A stretch of DNA of 64,000 nucleotides from Pseudodesulfovibrio sp. 5S69 (GCF_037094465.1 NZ_CP146609.1:434001-498000), one strand, 5' to 3'. Counted from the stretch's first letter, positions 1 through 8,770 are shown. Made by a program: numbers and translations. The notes: generated from the sequence alone by a model not told the origin.

Positions 1-159
1 TTCACGGCCGAGCACGGGGACCTGGTGGTCGTGGTCGTGTCCGCCGACCGGCCCGTGTCGATCATCAAGGACGGGGTGGAACTGACCGCGCGCTGCCATT
101 TCCAGCACATCTGCGGGCTACGGCGGCCGCCGCTTTTGGCCGAATGGGTCATGAGCTAG
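1..159 (+). CDS. C-terminal 52 residues of an unidentified protein (truncated by window edge)
   Basis: Frame 1 is open from the first base and stops at TAG 157-159. The translated tail begins FTAEHGDLVVVVVSADRPVS and ends with EWVMS, with codon use like the genes around it. The hydrophobic beta-strand-like VVVVV stretch suggests the end of a soluble globular domain. I do not recognise the family and the N-terminus lies outside the window, so no function is proposed. The next gene starts 19 bases downstream on the same strand, so the two may be co-transcribed. Confidence 0.55.
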   Translation, partial: FTAEHGDLVVVVVSADRPVSIIKDGVELTARCHFQHICGLRRPPLLAEWVMS

Positions 160-178
160 CCGGGCCCGGTCTTCGAGC

Positions 179-406
179 ATGCGCGCCGACTGGCTGTCCG
201 ATCCCCTGTTCTGGGTCCTGGCCCTGCCCGCCCTGGCCGTGTCCGGGCTGCTCTTCCAGATGATCCTCTCCCTGTTCAACTGCTGCGCGGCCTTCAAATT
301 CCGAGGCCGGGCCGTGCAGCTCAAATGGTGGATGATCCCGGCCGCTTCGGCCGTGAGCGGACTGTTGTGGCTGCTGGCCGCGCTGTATGCCGCGTTCCTC
401 GCCTGA
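179..406 (+). CDS. Small two-helix membrane protein, unknown function
   Basis: This 75-residue protein has two predicted membrane segments: about residues 10-32 (WVLALPALAVSGLLFQMIL) and about 52-73 (MIPAASAVSGLLWLLAALYA). They are separated by a short basic loop (KFRGRAVQLKW), which would favour a hairpin with the loop in the cytoplasm. It follows the stop of the upstream truncated gene by 19 bases and may share its transcript. The Shine-Dalgarno site is weak. The size and even hydrophobicity look real, but I cannot name a family. Confidence 0.5.
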   Translation: MRADWLSDPLFWVLALPALAVSGLLFQMILSLFNCCAAFKFRGRAVQLKWWMIPAASAVSGLLWLLAALYAAFLA

Positions 407-442
407 CCCTTCCATCCCTTGATAATCATTACGGTTGTCGAC

Positions 443-491
443 GTAACAGAAAATCCCCCCAGATGTAACGTGAGTGTTACGCCACTGTAAC
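443..491. promoter_or_regulatory. Helically phased GTAAC/GTTAC repeats upstream of the chemoreceptor gene
   Basis: The pentamer GTAAC occurs at 443-447, 465-469 and 487-491, and its reverse complement GTTAC at 476-480. The steps are 22, 11 and 11 bases, so all copies face nearly the same side of the helix. Adjacent copies form two overlapping inverted repeats with 6-base spacers. The array ends about 90 bases before the ATG at 584. The layout resembles a cooperative operator for a dimeric regulator; the protein that binds it is unknown. Confidence 0.4.
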
Positions 492-583
492 AAATCGGGT
501 CGCCAAAACCGTGCCCGCAGGTAGTCTTCCCCCTTCAATCGTACGCATCCGAGCGGCCCGGCGGCGCCGCACAAGGGGGGATA

Positions 584-3139
584 ATGCGACTCAGCGTGAA
601 GATGATTCTGTTCTGCCTGCTGGTGGCGATTGTGCCTTTGGCGGGCATGGCGGGTTACAGTTTGCACAACGCCTCGGTCAGCCTGAAGGAGCAGTCCTTC
701 AGCAAACTGGTCTCGCTCCAGGAGGCCAAGTCCCACGAGCTGGACACCCTGACCGAACTGTGGAATCGGGACATCACCATGTATTCCGAGGCCAAATACG
801 TGTACAGCGCCCTGGTCCGGCTTCGGGACATCATCTTCTACGCCGCACAGCCCGGCCAGCCCATGGACCTCAACGACGAGGACTACGCCCACGCCCTGAA
901 GCGGGTCGAACCGGACTTCACCCCATGGGTCAAGGTGCGCGGCTATGCCGACGCCCTGATCTTGGACGACACCGGGCGCATCGTCTATTCCCTGGCCCGC
1001 GGCAAGGAGCTGGGCGAGGACATCGCCAAGGGACCGCTGGCCAAGAGCCAGCTCCTCGACGCCTGGAAGCGGGCCCTCAAGGGCGAGACCGTGTTCGTCG
1101 ACTTTTCCCCCTACGCCCCGCTGAACGGCCAGCCCTGCGCCTTCATCGCCGCGCCTATCCGGCGCTACGGCGAGGGCATCGAGGGCGTGGCCATGCTGCG
1201 CATCCCCATCGAGTCCGTGAACACGGTCATGCGCACCCGAGCGGGCATGGGTGAGACGGGCGAGGCCTACCTGGTCGGCCCGGACGGGCTCATGCGCTCC
1301 GACCTCCACTCCGACCCCGACGGCCACAGCGTGGTCGCCTCCTTTGCCAATCCCCGGGGCGGGGACATGCGCTCCGAGCCCGCCCGGCGTGCGCTCGAAG
1401 GCCGGACAGGCCGGATGGACAGCGTGGATTACCGAGGCCGCGAGGTCCTGGCCGCCTATTCCCCGGTCAAGGTGGGCGGCACCTCCTGGGGCCTGGTGGC
1501 CAAGATCGATTCCTCCGAGGCCCTGGCCCCGGTGCGCAAGCTCAAGGAGGCCGCCATGGTCGTGAGCGGCGGATCGGTGGCGGGCATCGTCCTGATCACC
1601 CTGTTTTTCCTGCGCCTCGTCCTGCTCAAGCCGCTCAAGGAGCTGCGCGTCTACGCGGGCCGGGTGGCCGAGGGCGACCTGGCGGCCAGGCCGCGCGGAC
1701 GGTTCAAGGGCGAACTCGGCGAGGTCACCGAGGCCATCGAGCGGATGGTTCACAATCTGGGCGAGAAGATGGAGGAGGCCGAGGAGGCCTCGCGCCTGGC
1801 CCAGACCCGCGCCGTCGAAGCCGAGGCCGCCGTGGTCCGGGCCGAGGGCGAACGCCGGGCGCGCACGGACGCGGCCCGCTCCCAGCGCGAGGGCATGCTC
1901 CAGGCCGCGGGCATGCTCGAAACCGTGGTTTCGGGTATGCGCGAGGCATCGGCCACGGTCAACCAGGAGTCCGACCGGATCATGGAAGGGGCCAACAGCC
2001 TGAGCACCCGGGTGGAGACCACGGCGGCCTCCATGGAGGAGCTGGCCGGTTCCATCCGGGAGGTGGCCGAGAACGCCGAGACCGCGTCCGAGGACGCGGC
2101 CAACGCCCGGCAGCGGGCCCAGGAGGGGTCCGAGGTGGTCCGCCGTACCGTGGAGTCCATCGGCGACGTGCACGCCATCACCGAAAAGCTCCGGGCGCAG
2201 GTCGCCAGTCTCGGGTCCAAGGCCGACTCCATCGGCAAGGTCATGAACGTCATTTCCGACATCGCGGACCAGACCAACCTGCTGGCCCTGAACGCGGCCA
2301 TCGAGGCGGCCCGCGCGGGCGAGGCCGGGCGCGGTTTCGCGGTGGTCGCCGACGAGGTCCGCAAGCTGGCCGAGAAGACCATGGACGCCACCCGCGAGGT
2401 GGGCGGGTCCATCGCGGCCATCCAGGCCGACGTGCGCGAGAACATCAGGGGCATGGATCAGGCCGCGGACCAGGTGGACGTGGCCAACCGGCTGGCCGGG
2501 GAATCGGGCCGGGCCCTGAACGAGATCATGGAATTCTTCGAGACCGTGACCCGCCAGGTGGAGGCCATCGCGGCCGCGAGCACCCAGCAGTCCAACGCGG
2601 GCGAGGAGATCAACCGGGCCGTGAGCGAGGTGGACGCGGTCTCCACCCAGACCGCCGAGGCCGTGGCCCAGACCGGCGGGGCCATCGGCGAATTGACCGG
2701 CCAGATCGAGACCCTGTCCAAGCTCTACGGGCTGTTCATGCTCCTGGGCCAGGGCGTGGTCCAGAAGCAGGTCGAGTCCCTGGCCAAGGCCCCGGATCTG
2801 ATCACCGGGAGCGCGGGGAAGCAGTTCGACCTGCTCCAACGGGTGGTCCGGGACAATCCCAGCCTGGAGATGGCCTGGGTCATCGACCCGCGCGGCGTGC
2901 AGGTCACGGAGTTTGCCATGGCCCACGGCAAGGGAGACGGCTCCAAGGGCGGCCCCGGCACCAGTTGGGCCGACCGCGACTGGTTTCGCGAGCCCGTGCG
3001 CACGGGCGAGAGCTTCATCTCGAACATCTACTATTCCAAGACGATAGACGACTACTGCCTGACCGTGGCCACGCCGGTGAAGAACCGCGAGGGGAGCATC
3101 CTGTCCGTGCTGGCCGTGGACGTCCGCCACGCGGGCTAG
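584..3139 (+). CDS. Methyl-accepting chemotaxis protein with periplasmic Cache domain and an additional C-terminal sensor-like domain
   Basis: This 851-residue chemoreceptor starts at ATG after AAGGGGGG. Order of parts: TM1 (about residues 6-28), a periplasmic double-Cache-type region (about 30-315, with [12 protein letters not shown] and WGLVAKID), TM2 (about 325-347), HAMP (about 348-400), and a coiled-coil signalling domain with the conserved hairpin tip ([16 protein letters not shown], about 565-580). It would couple ligand sensing to CheA/CheW. Unusually, about 140 residues follow the signalling helices. Residues about 765-851 contain [24 protein letters not shown] and a final VLAVDV strand, a pattern typical of a Cache/PDC sensor fold that should here lie in the cytoplasm. 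Confidence 0.93.
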   Translation: MRLSVKMILFCLLVAIVPLAGMAGYSLHNASVSLKEQSFSKLVSLQEAKSHELDTLTELWNRDITMYSEAKYVYSALVRLRDIIFYAAQPGQPMDLNDEDYAHALKRVEPDFTPWVKVRGYADALILDDTGRIVYSLARGKELGEDIAKGPLAKSQLLDAWKRALKGETVFVDFSPYAPLNGQPCAFIAAPIRRYGEGIEGVAMLRIPIESVNTVMRTRAGMGETGEAYLVGPDGLMRSDLHSDPDGHSVVASFANPRGGDMRSEPARRALEGRTGRMDSVDYRGREVLAAYSPVKVGGTSWGLVAKIDSSEALAPVRKLKEAAMVVSGGSVAGIVLITLFFLRLVLLKPLKELRVYAGRVAEGDLAARPRGRFKGELGEVTEAIERMVHNLGEKMEEAEEASRLAQTRAVEAEAAVVRAEGERRARTDAARSQREGMLQAAGMLETVVSGMREASATVNQESDRIMEGANSLSTRVETTAASMEELAGSIREVAENAETASEDAANARQRAQEGSEVVRRTVESIGDVHAITEKLRAQVASLGSKADSIGKVMNVISDIADQTNLLALNAAIEAARAGEAGRGFAVVADEVRKLAEKTMDATREVGGSIAAIQADVRENIRGMDQAADQVDVANRLAGESGRALNEIMEFFETVTRQVEAIAAASTQQSNAGEEINRAVSEVDAVSTQTAEAVAQTGGAIGELTGQIETLSKLYGLFMLLGQGVVQKQVESLAKAPDLITGSAGKQFDLLQRVVRDNPSLEMAWVIDPRGVQVTEFAMAHGKGDGSKGGPGTSWADRDWFREPVRTGESFISNIYYSKTIDDYCLTVATPVKNREGSILSVLAVDVRHAG

Positions 3140-3439
3140 GCGACGCGGACCTGTCGGCCAATCGCCGCGAACCGGTCAGGAATCGATAGCGGCCGGGGAC
3201 GAGTCTTCCCACTGAACCCCGCGCCGCAGGCGCATGAAAGGGAGGCAAAGGTGTGCCCCTTGCCCGCCGACCAATCCGCAGGACAGCGAATTTGGACGTT
3301 GCGGTCTTTCCGCAACGCCCCGAAGGGGTGAGCTCCCTGGAGGGGGCGAATCAAGGCGAAATCACCCGACAATGCCACGCAGCGGCCTTCCCTCCCTGAT
3401 TTCCTCTTCAGAGAACCAACGCGGGAGAGCGCGATCTGA
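3140..3439. other. Non-coding stretch with several short hairpins
   Basis: No convincing gene is present between the chemoreceptor stop and the remnant starting at 3440. The sequence can form local hairpins, notably GTTGCGG/CCGCAAC around 3297-3316 and CCCC-GAA-GGGG around 3317-3328, followed by AGCTCCCTGGAGGGGG. It could be a terminator region or a structured RNA. I compared it by eye with the c-di-GMP, cobalamin, TPP and glycine riboswitch cores and saw no match. Confidence 0.3.
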
Positions 3440-3598
3440 TTCCAGCACAAGACCTATACGCATGAATTCTTCGCCGCCGAGTTGGGCGACCTGCGCAGGC
3501 TGTCCCGGACGGCCAAACGCGGCATGACTGCGGTGGCGGGCGTCGCGCTGCTGGCCATGGCCGTGGTGGCCCAGGCGTCCGTCATCTACGCCCTGTAG
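3440..3598 (+). pseudogene. 5'-truncated coding remnant ending in one membrane helix
   Basis: A frame opens after TGA 3437-3439 and runs to TAG 3596-3598 with coding-like composition. It reads FQHKTYTHEFFAAELGDLRR and then a basic stretch before the hydrophobic segment AVAGVALLAMAVVAQASVIY. There is no ATG or GTG until MTAVAG within the helix, and no Shine-Dalgarno site, so it looks like the 3' end of a lost gene. A 35-residue product from TTG 3482 is possible but unsupported. The last 13 bases overlap the 3' end of the convergent gene. Confidence 0.3.
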
Positions 3599-4707
3599 CG
3601 GCGGCGCAGAAGCGCTATCAGAGCGGCCATCGCGGCCAGTCCGGCGGCCCAGGCCAGGCCCGTGGCCGGCAGGACCGGGCGCTCCTCCACCTTTCCGGCG
3701 GGCGGGTTGACCACCTCGGCCTTGTCCGGCGCCTTGAGCCCGAACCGGGCCAGGGCCGTGCCGTCGAAGCGCAACACCGGCTGCGTGGACCGGGGCAGCA
3801 TCTCGCGCACGTTCCCGCCCCGCAGGACCTTGAGGACCACGCGGGCCGCGTCCGCGCCCACCCCTTTGGCCGAGAGCATCCACCCCCCCACCGCCCCGGA
3901 CCCGAAGACCGCGTCGCTGAGGAGATAGACGGGCGAGGCCGCCCGCTCACGGATCAGGGCGGCCAGATCCTCGTCCGAGACCGGGTTGCCGTCCCGGTCC
4001 TCGGCAAACCCCAGGAACAGCACCGCGCCCGTGGACGGTACGCTGGCCAGGGTGGTGCCCAGTTCGTGGAGGTCGAGCCCCCGGTCGTCACCCGCCTCGA
4101 AGCCGGGGAACATGATCTGCGCCCGGTCCAGATAGGGCCGCATGGCCTGGTCGACCCGGTCCATGAGCCGGGCCGATTCGGGTGTGCGGTCCGCGATGGC
4201 CACCACCAGCCGGGTCTCGGGGCGCATGGCGAAGATGAGGTCCACGCTCTCCCGCACGGCGCTGGCCGCGGACAGGCCGGTGCAGTTGCCGCACTCGGAA
4301 AGGGCCTCGGGATCGGGTCGGGCCATGGCGCAGAAGATCACCGGCGCGTCCGGAAACAAATTCAAGTACTTGCGGGCAAAGGCGAAGGCCACGGGCCCCT
4401 CGGTGACCACCGCCTCGGGCGCGTCCCCGGCCAGGGCCTCGGACAGGTGCCGGTAGACGTCGTCGTAGGCGTCCTCGTCCGTGCCGGTCGCCTGGAGAAA
4501 GGCTTGGCGCACGGAGGCCGCGCTGCCGAGCCCCTCGATGAGGCCCGCGGCCAGCCGCTGGTTCCAGGGCGTGGGGCCGGGCCCGGAATGGAGCAGAAGG
4601 ACCTCGGCGGCCAGGGCCGGTCCGCAAAGCGACAGCAACCAGGCTACGACGAATACCGGTAATAATCGGAAGTGTATAACGCTTTCTTTTAACAAACGAT
4701 TCTCCAT
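3586..4707 (-). CDS. Membrane-anchored periplasmic substrate-binding-like protein (ABC_sub_bind fold)
   Basis: The 373-residue product has an N-terminal signal segment (about residues 10-33, ending PALAAEV). A periplasmic domain of about 300 residues resembles the ABC substrate-binding-like sensor regions found on some histidine kinases (VLLLHSGPGPTPWNQRL, PDAPVIFCAMARPD, GAVLFLGF). One C-terminal membrane helix (about 346-366, TGLAWAAGLAAMAALIALL) precedes a basic tail. There is no kinase or cyclase domain after the helix, so it is a stand-alone anchored sensor. It starts 32 bases after the diguanylate cyclase stop on the same strand. A plausible but unproven reading is that it feeds a ligand signal to that enzyme. 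Confidence 0.72.
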   Translation of the reverse strand: MENRLLKESVIHFRLLPVFVVAWLLSLCGPALAAEVLLLHSGPGPTPWNQRLAAGLIEGLGSAASVRQAFLQATGTDEDAYDDVYRHLSEALAGDAPEAVVTEGPVAFAFARKYLNLFPDAPVIFCAMARPDPEALSECGNCTGLSAASAVRESVDLIFAMRPETRLVVAIADRTPESARLMDRVDQAMRPYLDRAQIMFPGFEAGDDRGLDLHELGTTLASVPSTGAVLFLGFAEDRDGNPVSDEDLAALIRERAASPVYLLSDAVFGSGAVGGWMLSAKGVGADAARVVLKVLRGGNVREMLPRSTQPVLRFDGTALARFGLKAPDKAEVVNPPAGKVEERPVLPATGLAWAAGLAAMAALIALLRRRYRA

Positions 4708-4739
4708 CGACAGCTATCGATAACCGCCGATGTAGTGCG

Positions 4740-5783
4740 CTATTTCGGGGCCGTGCAGACCCGGTTGCGGCCCGAGTTCTTGGCCTGATACAGGGCGACG
4801 TCCGCGGCCCTGATCAGCTCCCCGGCGGACCAGCCGACCTTCAGGCGCGCCACGCCCACGGACACGGTGAAGTTGATGGGCGTGTCCAGTTGACCGTTGG
4901 TCCGGACGCGGAAGTCGTAGTGCTCCACGTCGGCCCGCAGGGCCTCGGCCTTGACCGCCGCCTGGTTCAGGTCCATGTCCTGTACGACCACGACCAGCTC
5001 CTCGCCGCCGTAGCGGGCCGCAAAGCCGCCGTACTGGATGGCGTGGGTGGTGACGATCCCGGCCAGGGCCCGGAGCACGTCGTCGCCCGCCTGGTGGCCG
5101 TGGGTGTCGTTGACGTTCTTGAAGAGGTCCACGTCGATCATCATCAGGCACAGGGGCGTGCCCGAGCGGGCGAACTCCTCCACCGCCGCCTTGAGGTGGG
5201 CCTCCAGAGAGCGGCGGTTGTGCAGCTCGGTGAGCAAGGGGTCGAAGTCGGCGGTCATGCGGAAATGCTCGGCCTTGGCGTTGAGCACGCGCGCCTCCTC
5301 GCGGAACTCCTCGATGAGCTCCTGGAACATGCCGCGCACCCTGGACAGGATATGGGATTTCTGGCTGCCCTCCCGGATGACCTCCGCGGTCTCCTCTCGG
5401 AAGGAGTTCAACCGGTGGTCCTGGCGCTCGTTGGCCCCGTGCATGCTCGTGATCATCTCGTTCATCTCGTTGATGAGCAGGCCGGCCGTGCGCTTCTCCT
5501 GGCTCAGGGCATCCTCCATCTCCAGGGCCCCGATGGTCTGCAACAGGTACCCGTCGAGCAGGGCAAGGACCGTCTCCAGCCGCTTCTCGGAGAAATCATT
5601 CTCCATGAGCTGCTCGCAGACCTCGAACTGGATCTCGGACTTCTTGTCGTCGGAATAAATGGTCAGTCGGGGGAGGAGGTTGCGGACGAACAGGATGACG
5701 GCCATCCACTCCCCCTCGTGGGGGTTGTCGGTTTCGTGCAGGTTCCTGAAAAAGAGATCGATCTCGCTGGAGCTTTTGGACAT
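4740..5783 (-). CDS. Diguanylate cyclase (GGDEF domain), I-site absent
   Basis: This 347-residue soluble protein has a helical N-terminal region (about residues 1-175) followed by a GGDEF domain. The domain shows DPLLTELHNRRSLE, the metal-binding LMMIDVDLFKNVND and the active-site motif ARYGGEEL. It should make cyclic di-GMP from two GTP. The four residues that normally form the RxxD product-inhibition site, five before the GGEEL, read QYGG, so feedback inhibition by that site is not expected. There is no membrane segment. The membrane-anchored binding protein gene lies immediately downstream. No clear Shine-Dalgarno site is visible; the start is chosen from the conserved length and the upstream hairpin. 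Confidence 0.9.
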   Translation of the reverse strand: MSKSSSEIDLFFRNLHETDNPHEGEWMAVILFVRNLLPRLTIYSDDKKSEIQFEVCEQLMENDFSEKRLETVLALLDGYLLQTIGALEMEDALSQEKRTAGLLINEMNEMITSMHGANERQDHRLNSFREETAEVIREGSQKSHILSRVRGMFQELIEEFREEARVLNAKAEHFRMTADFDPLLTELHNRRSLEAHLKAAVEEFARSGTPLCLMMIDVDLFKNVNDTHGHQAGDDVLRALAGIVTTHAIQYGGFAARYGGEELVVVVQDMDLNQAAVKAEALRADVEHYDFRVRTNGQLDTPINFTVSVGVARLKVGWSAGELIRAADVALYQAKNSGRNRVCTAPK

Positions 5784-6402
5784 CGCTGAAGTTTCCCGGT
5801 GTGATGGACTCTGGAAATGCCCGGCCCCGCTGTCGGCCGGGTAAAAGCGCCGCCTTTCCGGTTTGATAGCACCGGTTGTCGTCCCGACTCAAGGGGAAAG
5901 GGGGACGGATGGGCATAAAAAAAGTGCGCCTTGCCGGGTTTCCCGGCGGGCATCAGGGCCTGACATTTCAAAATATGCACTTTATGACGGCCTGGTGCGT
6001 GGTTATTTTGGCGCACGGTGCTCTTTCTGTGAGCGGGGCGACTCCATTCGCCACATGTCTGTTCGAAGAAATCGGTGTCTATTTCCTCCCATCCTCCGTC
6101 TGCGTTCTTCGTAAGCCTCTTTCGAGGTCCCTTGCCGTTGAGTAAAATATACGCCCCCTGGAAATCGGACGCAAGGGTGCGGGCCGCACAAACCGTCACA
6201 TTGGGCGCAACCTTCGGTCAGGCTTGGAGATAAAAATGCATTTTTGTCGGGAGGCGGGTCGGGTCACCGGGCAGGGACAGTTGGAAAAGAGAAGGTTCAA
6301 TTATGACAATATATTGTGTCTACAACCAAAAAGCAAGCACAAAGGCGGACAGACCTATTTTCAGGCCTGCCCGAACCGTTTTCGTCGGACGAAATTCCGG
6401 AT
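5784..6402. other. Long gene-free leader region upstream of the diguanylate cyclase
   Basis: About 620 bases separate the cyclase start from the next gene. Short open frames exist on both strands but lack ribosome sites and family-like sequence. The minus strand carries a hairpin with a T-run (listed separately). Further upstream, around 6100-6130, the minus strand can form CCTC-GAAA-GAGG. The region could contain the cyclase promoter and a regulatory leader RNA, but I found no known riboswitch core. Confidence 0.35.
5917..5982 (-). terminator. Hairpin with T-run on the minus strand, terminator or attenuator ahead of the cyclase
   Basis: Read on the minus strand, AAGTGC (5982-5977) pairs with GCACTT (5927-5922). 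An inner perfect stem GCCGGG-AAA-CCCGGC (5947-5933) lies inside, and seven T residues (5923-5917) follow. It could terminate the transcript of the 88-residue gene at 6669-6403. It could also act as an attenuator, because it lies about 135 bases before the cyclase start in the same direction. Confidence 0.45.
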
Positions 6403-6669
6403 CTAGTCGTCTTCGAAGGGATCGCTGATCAGGTCCAGGACCCTGGCGTGGTCGAGGCGATGTGCGTCCGCCCCCTGCGCGGCCAGATCGAGGCCCAGGT
6501 CTCCCAGACTTCTTTCCGCCTCGGTCGCTTCGCGGCGGCCCAGGTTCCGGGTCACGGCGGACATGGCGTCGTCCAGGCCCTCGGTGGCCCGGGCCTTGAG
6601 TTGCTCTATGCGTTCACGGGCGGCCCCGGCCGCATCGGTCCGGGTCGAGACAGGTTGGATAGCGGGCAT
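6403..6669 (-). CDS. Small soluble protein of unknown function
   Basis: This 88-residue protein begins MPAIQPVSTRTDAAGAARER and ends LISDPFEDD. It is preceded by AAGGAGA seven bases before the ATG, which fixes the start. The middle is rich in Ala, Arg and Glu and should be helical; the tail is acidic. No membrane segment, cysteine or recognisable motif is present. The ribosome site and codon bias support a real gene, and long non-coding stretches on either side suggest an independent transcript. I do not know its function. Confidence 0.6.
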   Translation of the reverse strand: MPAIQPVSTRTDAAGAARERIEQLKARATEGLDDAMSAVTRNLGRREATEAERSLGDLGLDLAAQGADAHRLDHARVLDLISDPFEDD

Positions 6670-6740
6670 TTTCGTCTCCTTCTTGTTGGCTGTCCAACAG
6701 AAAGCAAGACCCGTGCTCCAATAAAAATATCCTTTTATAT

Positions 6741-7178
6741 TTAGTTGTTGAGTTTTTCCCGGTCGCGCGGATCGGCAGGTTTTGCCGCCCGGCGGACCGG
6801 GACCAGGAGCAGGGTCAGGACAATAAGCCCGAAAAACAGGCCGTAGGCCACCGCGAACCAGACCGGCGCGAAGTCCAGAAAGAGCACGCGCCCCAGCCAG
6901 TAGCCCACGAACGAGGCAGGCTCATTGCCACCCTCGCCCGCAGCGCGCCGCAGGGCCGCCTCCCAGACGGTCAGCGGGCAGAGTTTCCCGGCCACGGTCT
7001 CGGCCAGGACAACGCCCATCAGTCCGGCATGGGTCCAGCGGAACCACGGGTTGCGCACGAACCGCCATCCGGCGGCCGCCCCGATCCAGATGACCGGCAA
7101 TCCCAGGGTGAGGGAGGCCGCAATGCCGAAATGGATGACCAGGACCACGTCCGCCCAGAAAGCCGGGATTCCCGTCAC
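6741..7178 (-). CDS. DUF2784-like small membrane protein
   Basis: The GTG at 7178-7176 overlaps the stop of the upstream hydrolase (GTGA), giving a 145-residue product. It has four predicted membrane helices: about residues 7-28, 29-45, 50-75 and 108-132. The pattern ADVVLVIHFGIA, a conserved WTH, and a Cys-containing ETVAGKLCPLTVWE region match the DUF2784 family as I remember it. The function is unknown. Translational coupling suggests it is made together with the hydrolase. Confidence 0.75.
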   Translation of the reverse strand: MTGIPAFWADVVLVIHFGIAASLTLGLPVIWIGAAAGWRFVRNPWFRWTHAGLMGVVLAETVAGKLCPLTVWEAALRRAAGEGGNEPASFVGYWLGRVLFLDFAPVWFAVAYGLFFGLIVLTLLLVPVRRAAKPADPRDREKLNN

Positions 7179-8011
7179 CCGCACCGCTCCGACAGCCCGC
7201 GCAGGAACCGGCCCAGCCCCTCGGCGTATCCCGAGGTGCTCATGAACCCGCAGTTGTGGTCGCCGGACAGGGCCCAAAACAGCTTGGGCCCGGCATAGCC
7301 CTCGTACAGCGCCCGGCCCATGGAATAGGGCACCAGGTCGTCCTCCGGGCTGTGCAGGAACAGGGCGGGCACCCGCACCCCGCGCAGGGCATGCACGCTG
7401 TCGTACCGGTTCCGCACCAGCCAGCGGACCGGCAGCCACGGGTAGCGCGCCGCGCCCATGGCCGTGACCGAGGTGAACGTGGATTCCATGATCAGCCCGC
7501 CCGGCTCCGTGCCCGCCTTGGCCAGGTCCGCGGCCAGCCGCGCGGCCACGCCCCCGCCGAGGCTGCGCCCGAACAGGACCACCCGCCCCGGCGCGATGCC
7601 CTTGTCCCGGACCAGCCAGTCCCAGGCCGCCCGCGCATCGCTGCGGGTGGCCTTTTCCGACGGCCGCCCCCCGCTTCGCCCGTAGCCCGAATAGTCGAAG
7701 GACAGCACCGACAGCCCGAGATCATGAAAAATCCGGTACGTCTCCATCAGATACGAGACGTTGCCGCCGTTGCCGTGGCAGAGCAGCAACACCCGCTCCG
7801 CCCCCTCGCAGGGCAGCCACCAGCCGTGGAGGCGCGTGCCCTGCCCGGTGATCAGCCAGACGTCCTCGAACGCCAACCCCGCCTGGTCCGGGGTGGCGGC
7901 CAGCCCCCGCCTCGGGCAATAGACCAGCCCGCGCTGGGTGAGAAATACCCAGGCCGCGATGGCCGCGTACACCACCCCCGCGCCGCCCGCTATCTTCAAC
8001 GCCGTCCACAT
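7175..8011 (-). CDS. Membrane-anchored alpha/beta hydrolase (serine aminopeptidase / BEM46-like)
   Basis: The 278-residue product has an N-terminal hydrophobic anchor (about residues 5-27, IAGGAGVVYAAIAAWVFLTQ) and an alpha/beta-hydrolase fold. The oxyanion motif is LLCHGNGGN and the nucleophile elbow is LFGRSLGGG. The acid lies in HSPEDDLVPY and the catalytic His in LSGDHN. The layout matches BEM46/YqkD-type hydrolases, which are often lipid-active or of unknown substrate. ATG at 8011 is chosen because it places the signal anchor at the N-terminus. It overlaps the DUF2784 gene by four bases and is divergent from the mobA-like gene. Confidence 0.88.
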   Translation of the reverse strand: MWTALKIAGGAGVVYAAIAAWVFLTQRGLVYCPRRGLAATPDQAGLAFEDVWLITGQGTRLHGWWLPCEGAERVLLLCHGNGGNVSYLMETYRIFHDLGLSVLSFDYSGYGRSGGRPSEKATRSDARAAWDWLVRDKGIAPGRVVLFGRSLGGGVAARLAADLAKAGTEPGGLIMESTFTSVTAMGAARYPWLPVRWLVRNRYDSVHALRGVRVPALFLHSPEDDLVPYSMGRALYEGYAGPKLFWALSGDHNCGFMSTSGYAEGLGRFLRGLSERCG

Positions 8012-8083
8012 GCGCGGACCATACACCCGGCAGCCCGATTTTGCACCCTTTCCATTTCCCGCCCCTTGTTCTATTTTGCCCCC

Positions 8084-8689
8084 ATGGACATCGCAGGCAT
8101 CATCCTGGCCGGCGGGCTCGGCACCCGCATGGGCCACGTCAAGAAGGCGTTCCTGACCATCAACGGCCGGACCATCCTCGACCGCCTGCTCGCTGTCTAC
8201 CGGCCCCTGTTCACCGAAATCCTGATCGCCGCGCGCGACAAAAACGACTACAAGGCGTATGACTACCCGGTCGCCGAGGACCGGTTCGAGGCCCGCTCGT
8301 CCCTGACCGGCATCCACGCGGGCTTAAGCGCCATGCGCGCCTCCCACGGGTTCATGGCCGCCTGCGACGGTCCGTTCCTCCAGCCCGGCCTGGTCCGGGC
8401 GCTCCTCGACCAGGCCGCCCCGGAGGACGACGTCGTCGTCCCCCTCAAGGAGGACGGCTACGTCGAGCCCCTCTGCGCCGTCTACTCCAAACGCTGCATC
8501 CCCCATATCGAGGCCCAACTGAAGCGGGAAAATTTCCGCATCATCGGCTTCTTCGACCAAGTCCGCGTCAAAGAGGTCCCGGTCTCCCTGCTCCTTCCCG
8601 GCGACCCCCACCAGGTCTCCTTCTTCAACGTCAACTCCCCGGACGACCTGCGCCAGGCCGAACACCTGGCCGCCGAACTCGGCCTCTAG
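8084..8689 (+). CDS. mobA: Molybdenum cofactor guanylyltransferase-like nucleotidyltransferase
   Basis: The 201-residue protein has the MobA-type nucleotide-binding start ILAGGLGTRMGHVKKAFL. It also has the metal-binding Asp in AACDGPFL and the late motif FFNVNSPDDL, all typical of MobA enzymes that attach GMP to molybdopterin. This cofactor is used by formate dehydrogenases and related enzymes common in sulfate reducers. The ATG at 8084 lacks a strong ribosome site but fits the family N-terminus exactly. The gene is followed by the VOC-HAD fusion 81 bases downstream. A related nucleotidyltransferase with another substrate is possible. Confidence 0.85.
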   Translation: MDIAGIILAGGLGTRMGHVKKAFLTINGRTILDRLLAVYRPLFTEILIAARDKNDYKAYDYPVAEDRFEARSSLTGIHAGLSAMRASHGFMAACDGPFLQPGLVRALLDQAAPEDDVVVPLKEDGYVEPLCAVYSKRCIPHIEAQLKRENFRIIGFFDQVRVKEVPVSLLLPGDPHQVSFFNVNSPDDLRQAEHLAAELGL

Positions 8690-8770
8690 GCCGAAAGCTC
8701 CCCCCGGATGTTGCGCGGTGGGGCCCGGCAAGGTAGGTTATCCGGCAAACCGTGCAGCCAAGGAGTCGAG

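Noticed and set aside
149..3130. Very long minus-strand open frame opposite the chemoreceptor
   Set aside because: It is a shadow of GC-rich codons: Gly, Leu, Val and His repeats with no domain, while the plus strand encodes a clear chemoreceptor.
3200..3400. Possible riboswitch or known small RNA
   Set aside because: Hairpins are present, but no c-di-GMP, cobalamin, TPP, glycine, SRP or 6S core could be matched by eye.
5663..6199. Open frame of 178 codons overlapping the cyclase start
   Set aside because: It has no ribosome site, runs into the cyclase in another frame and has no family-like sequence. A short leader peptide cannot be excluded.
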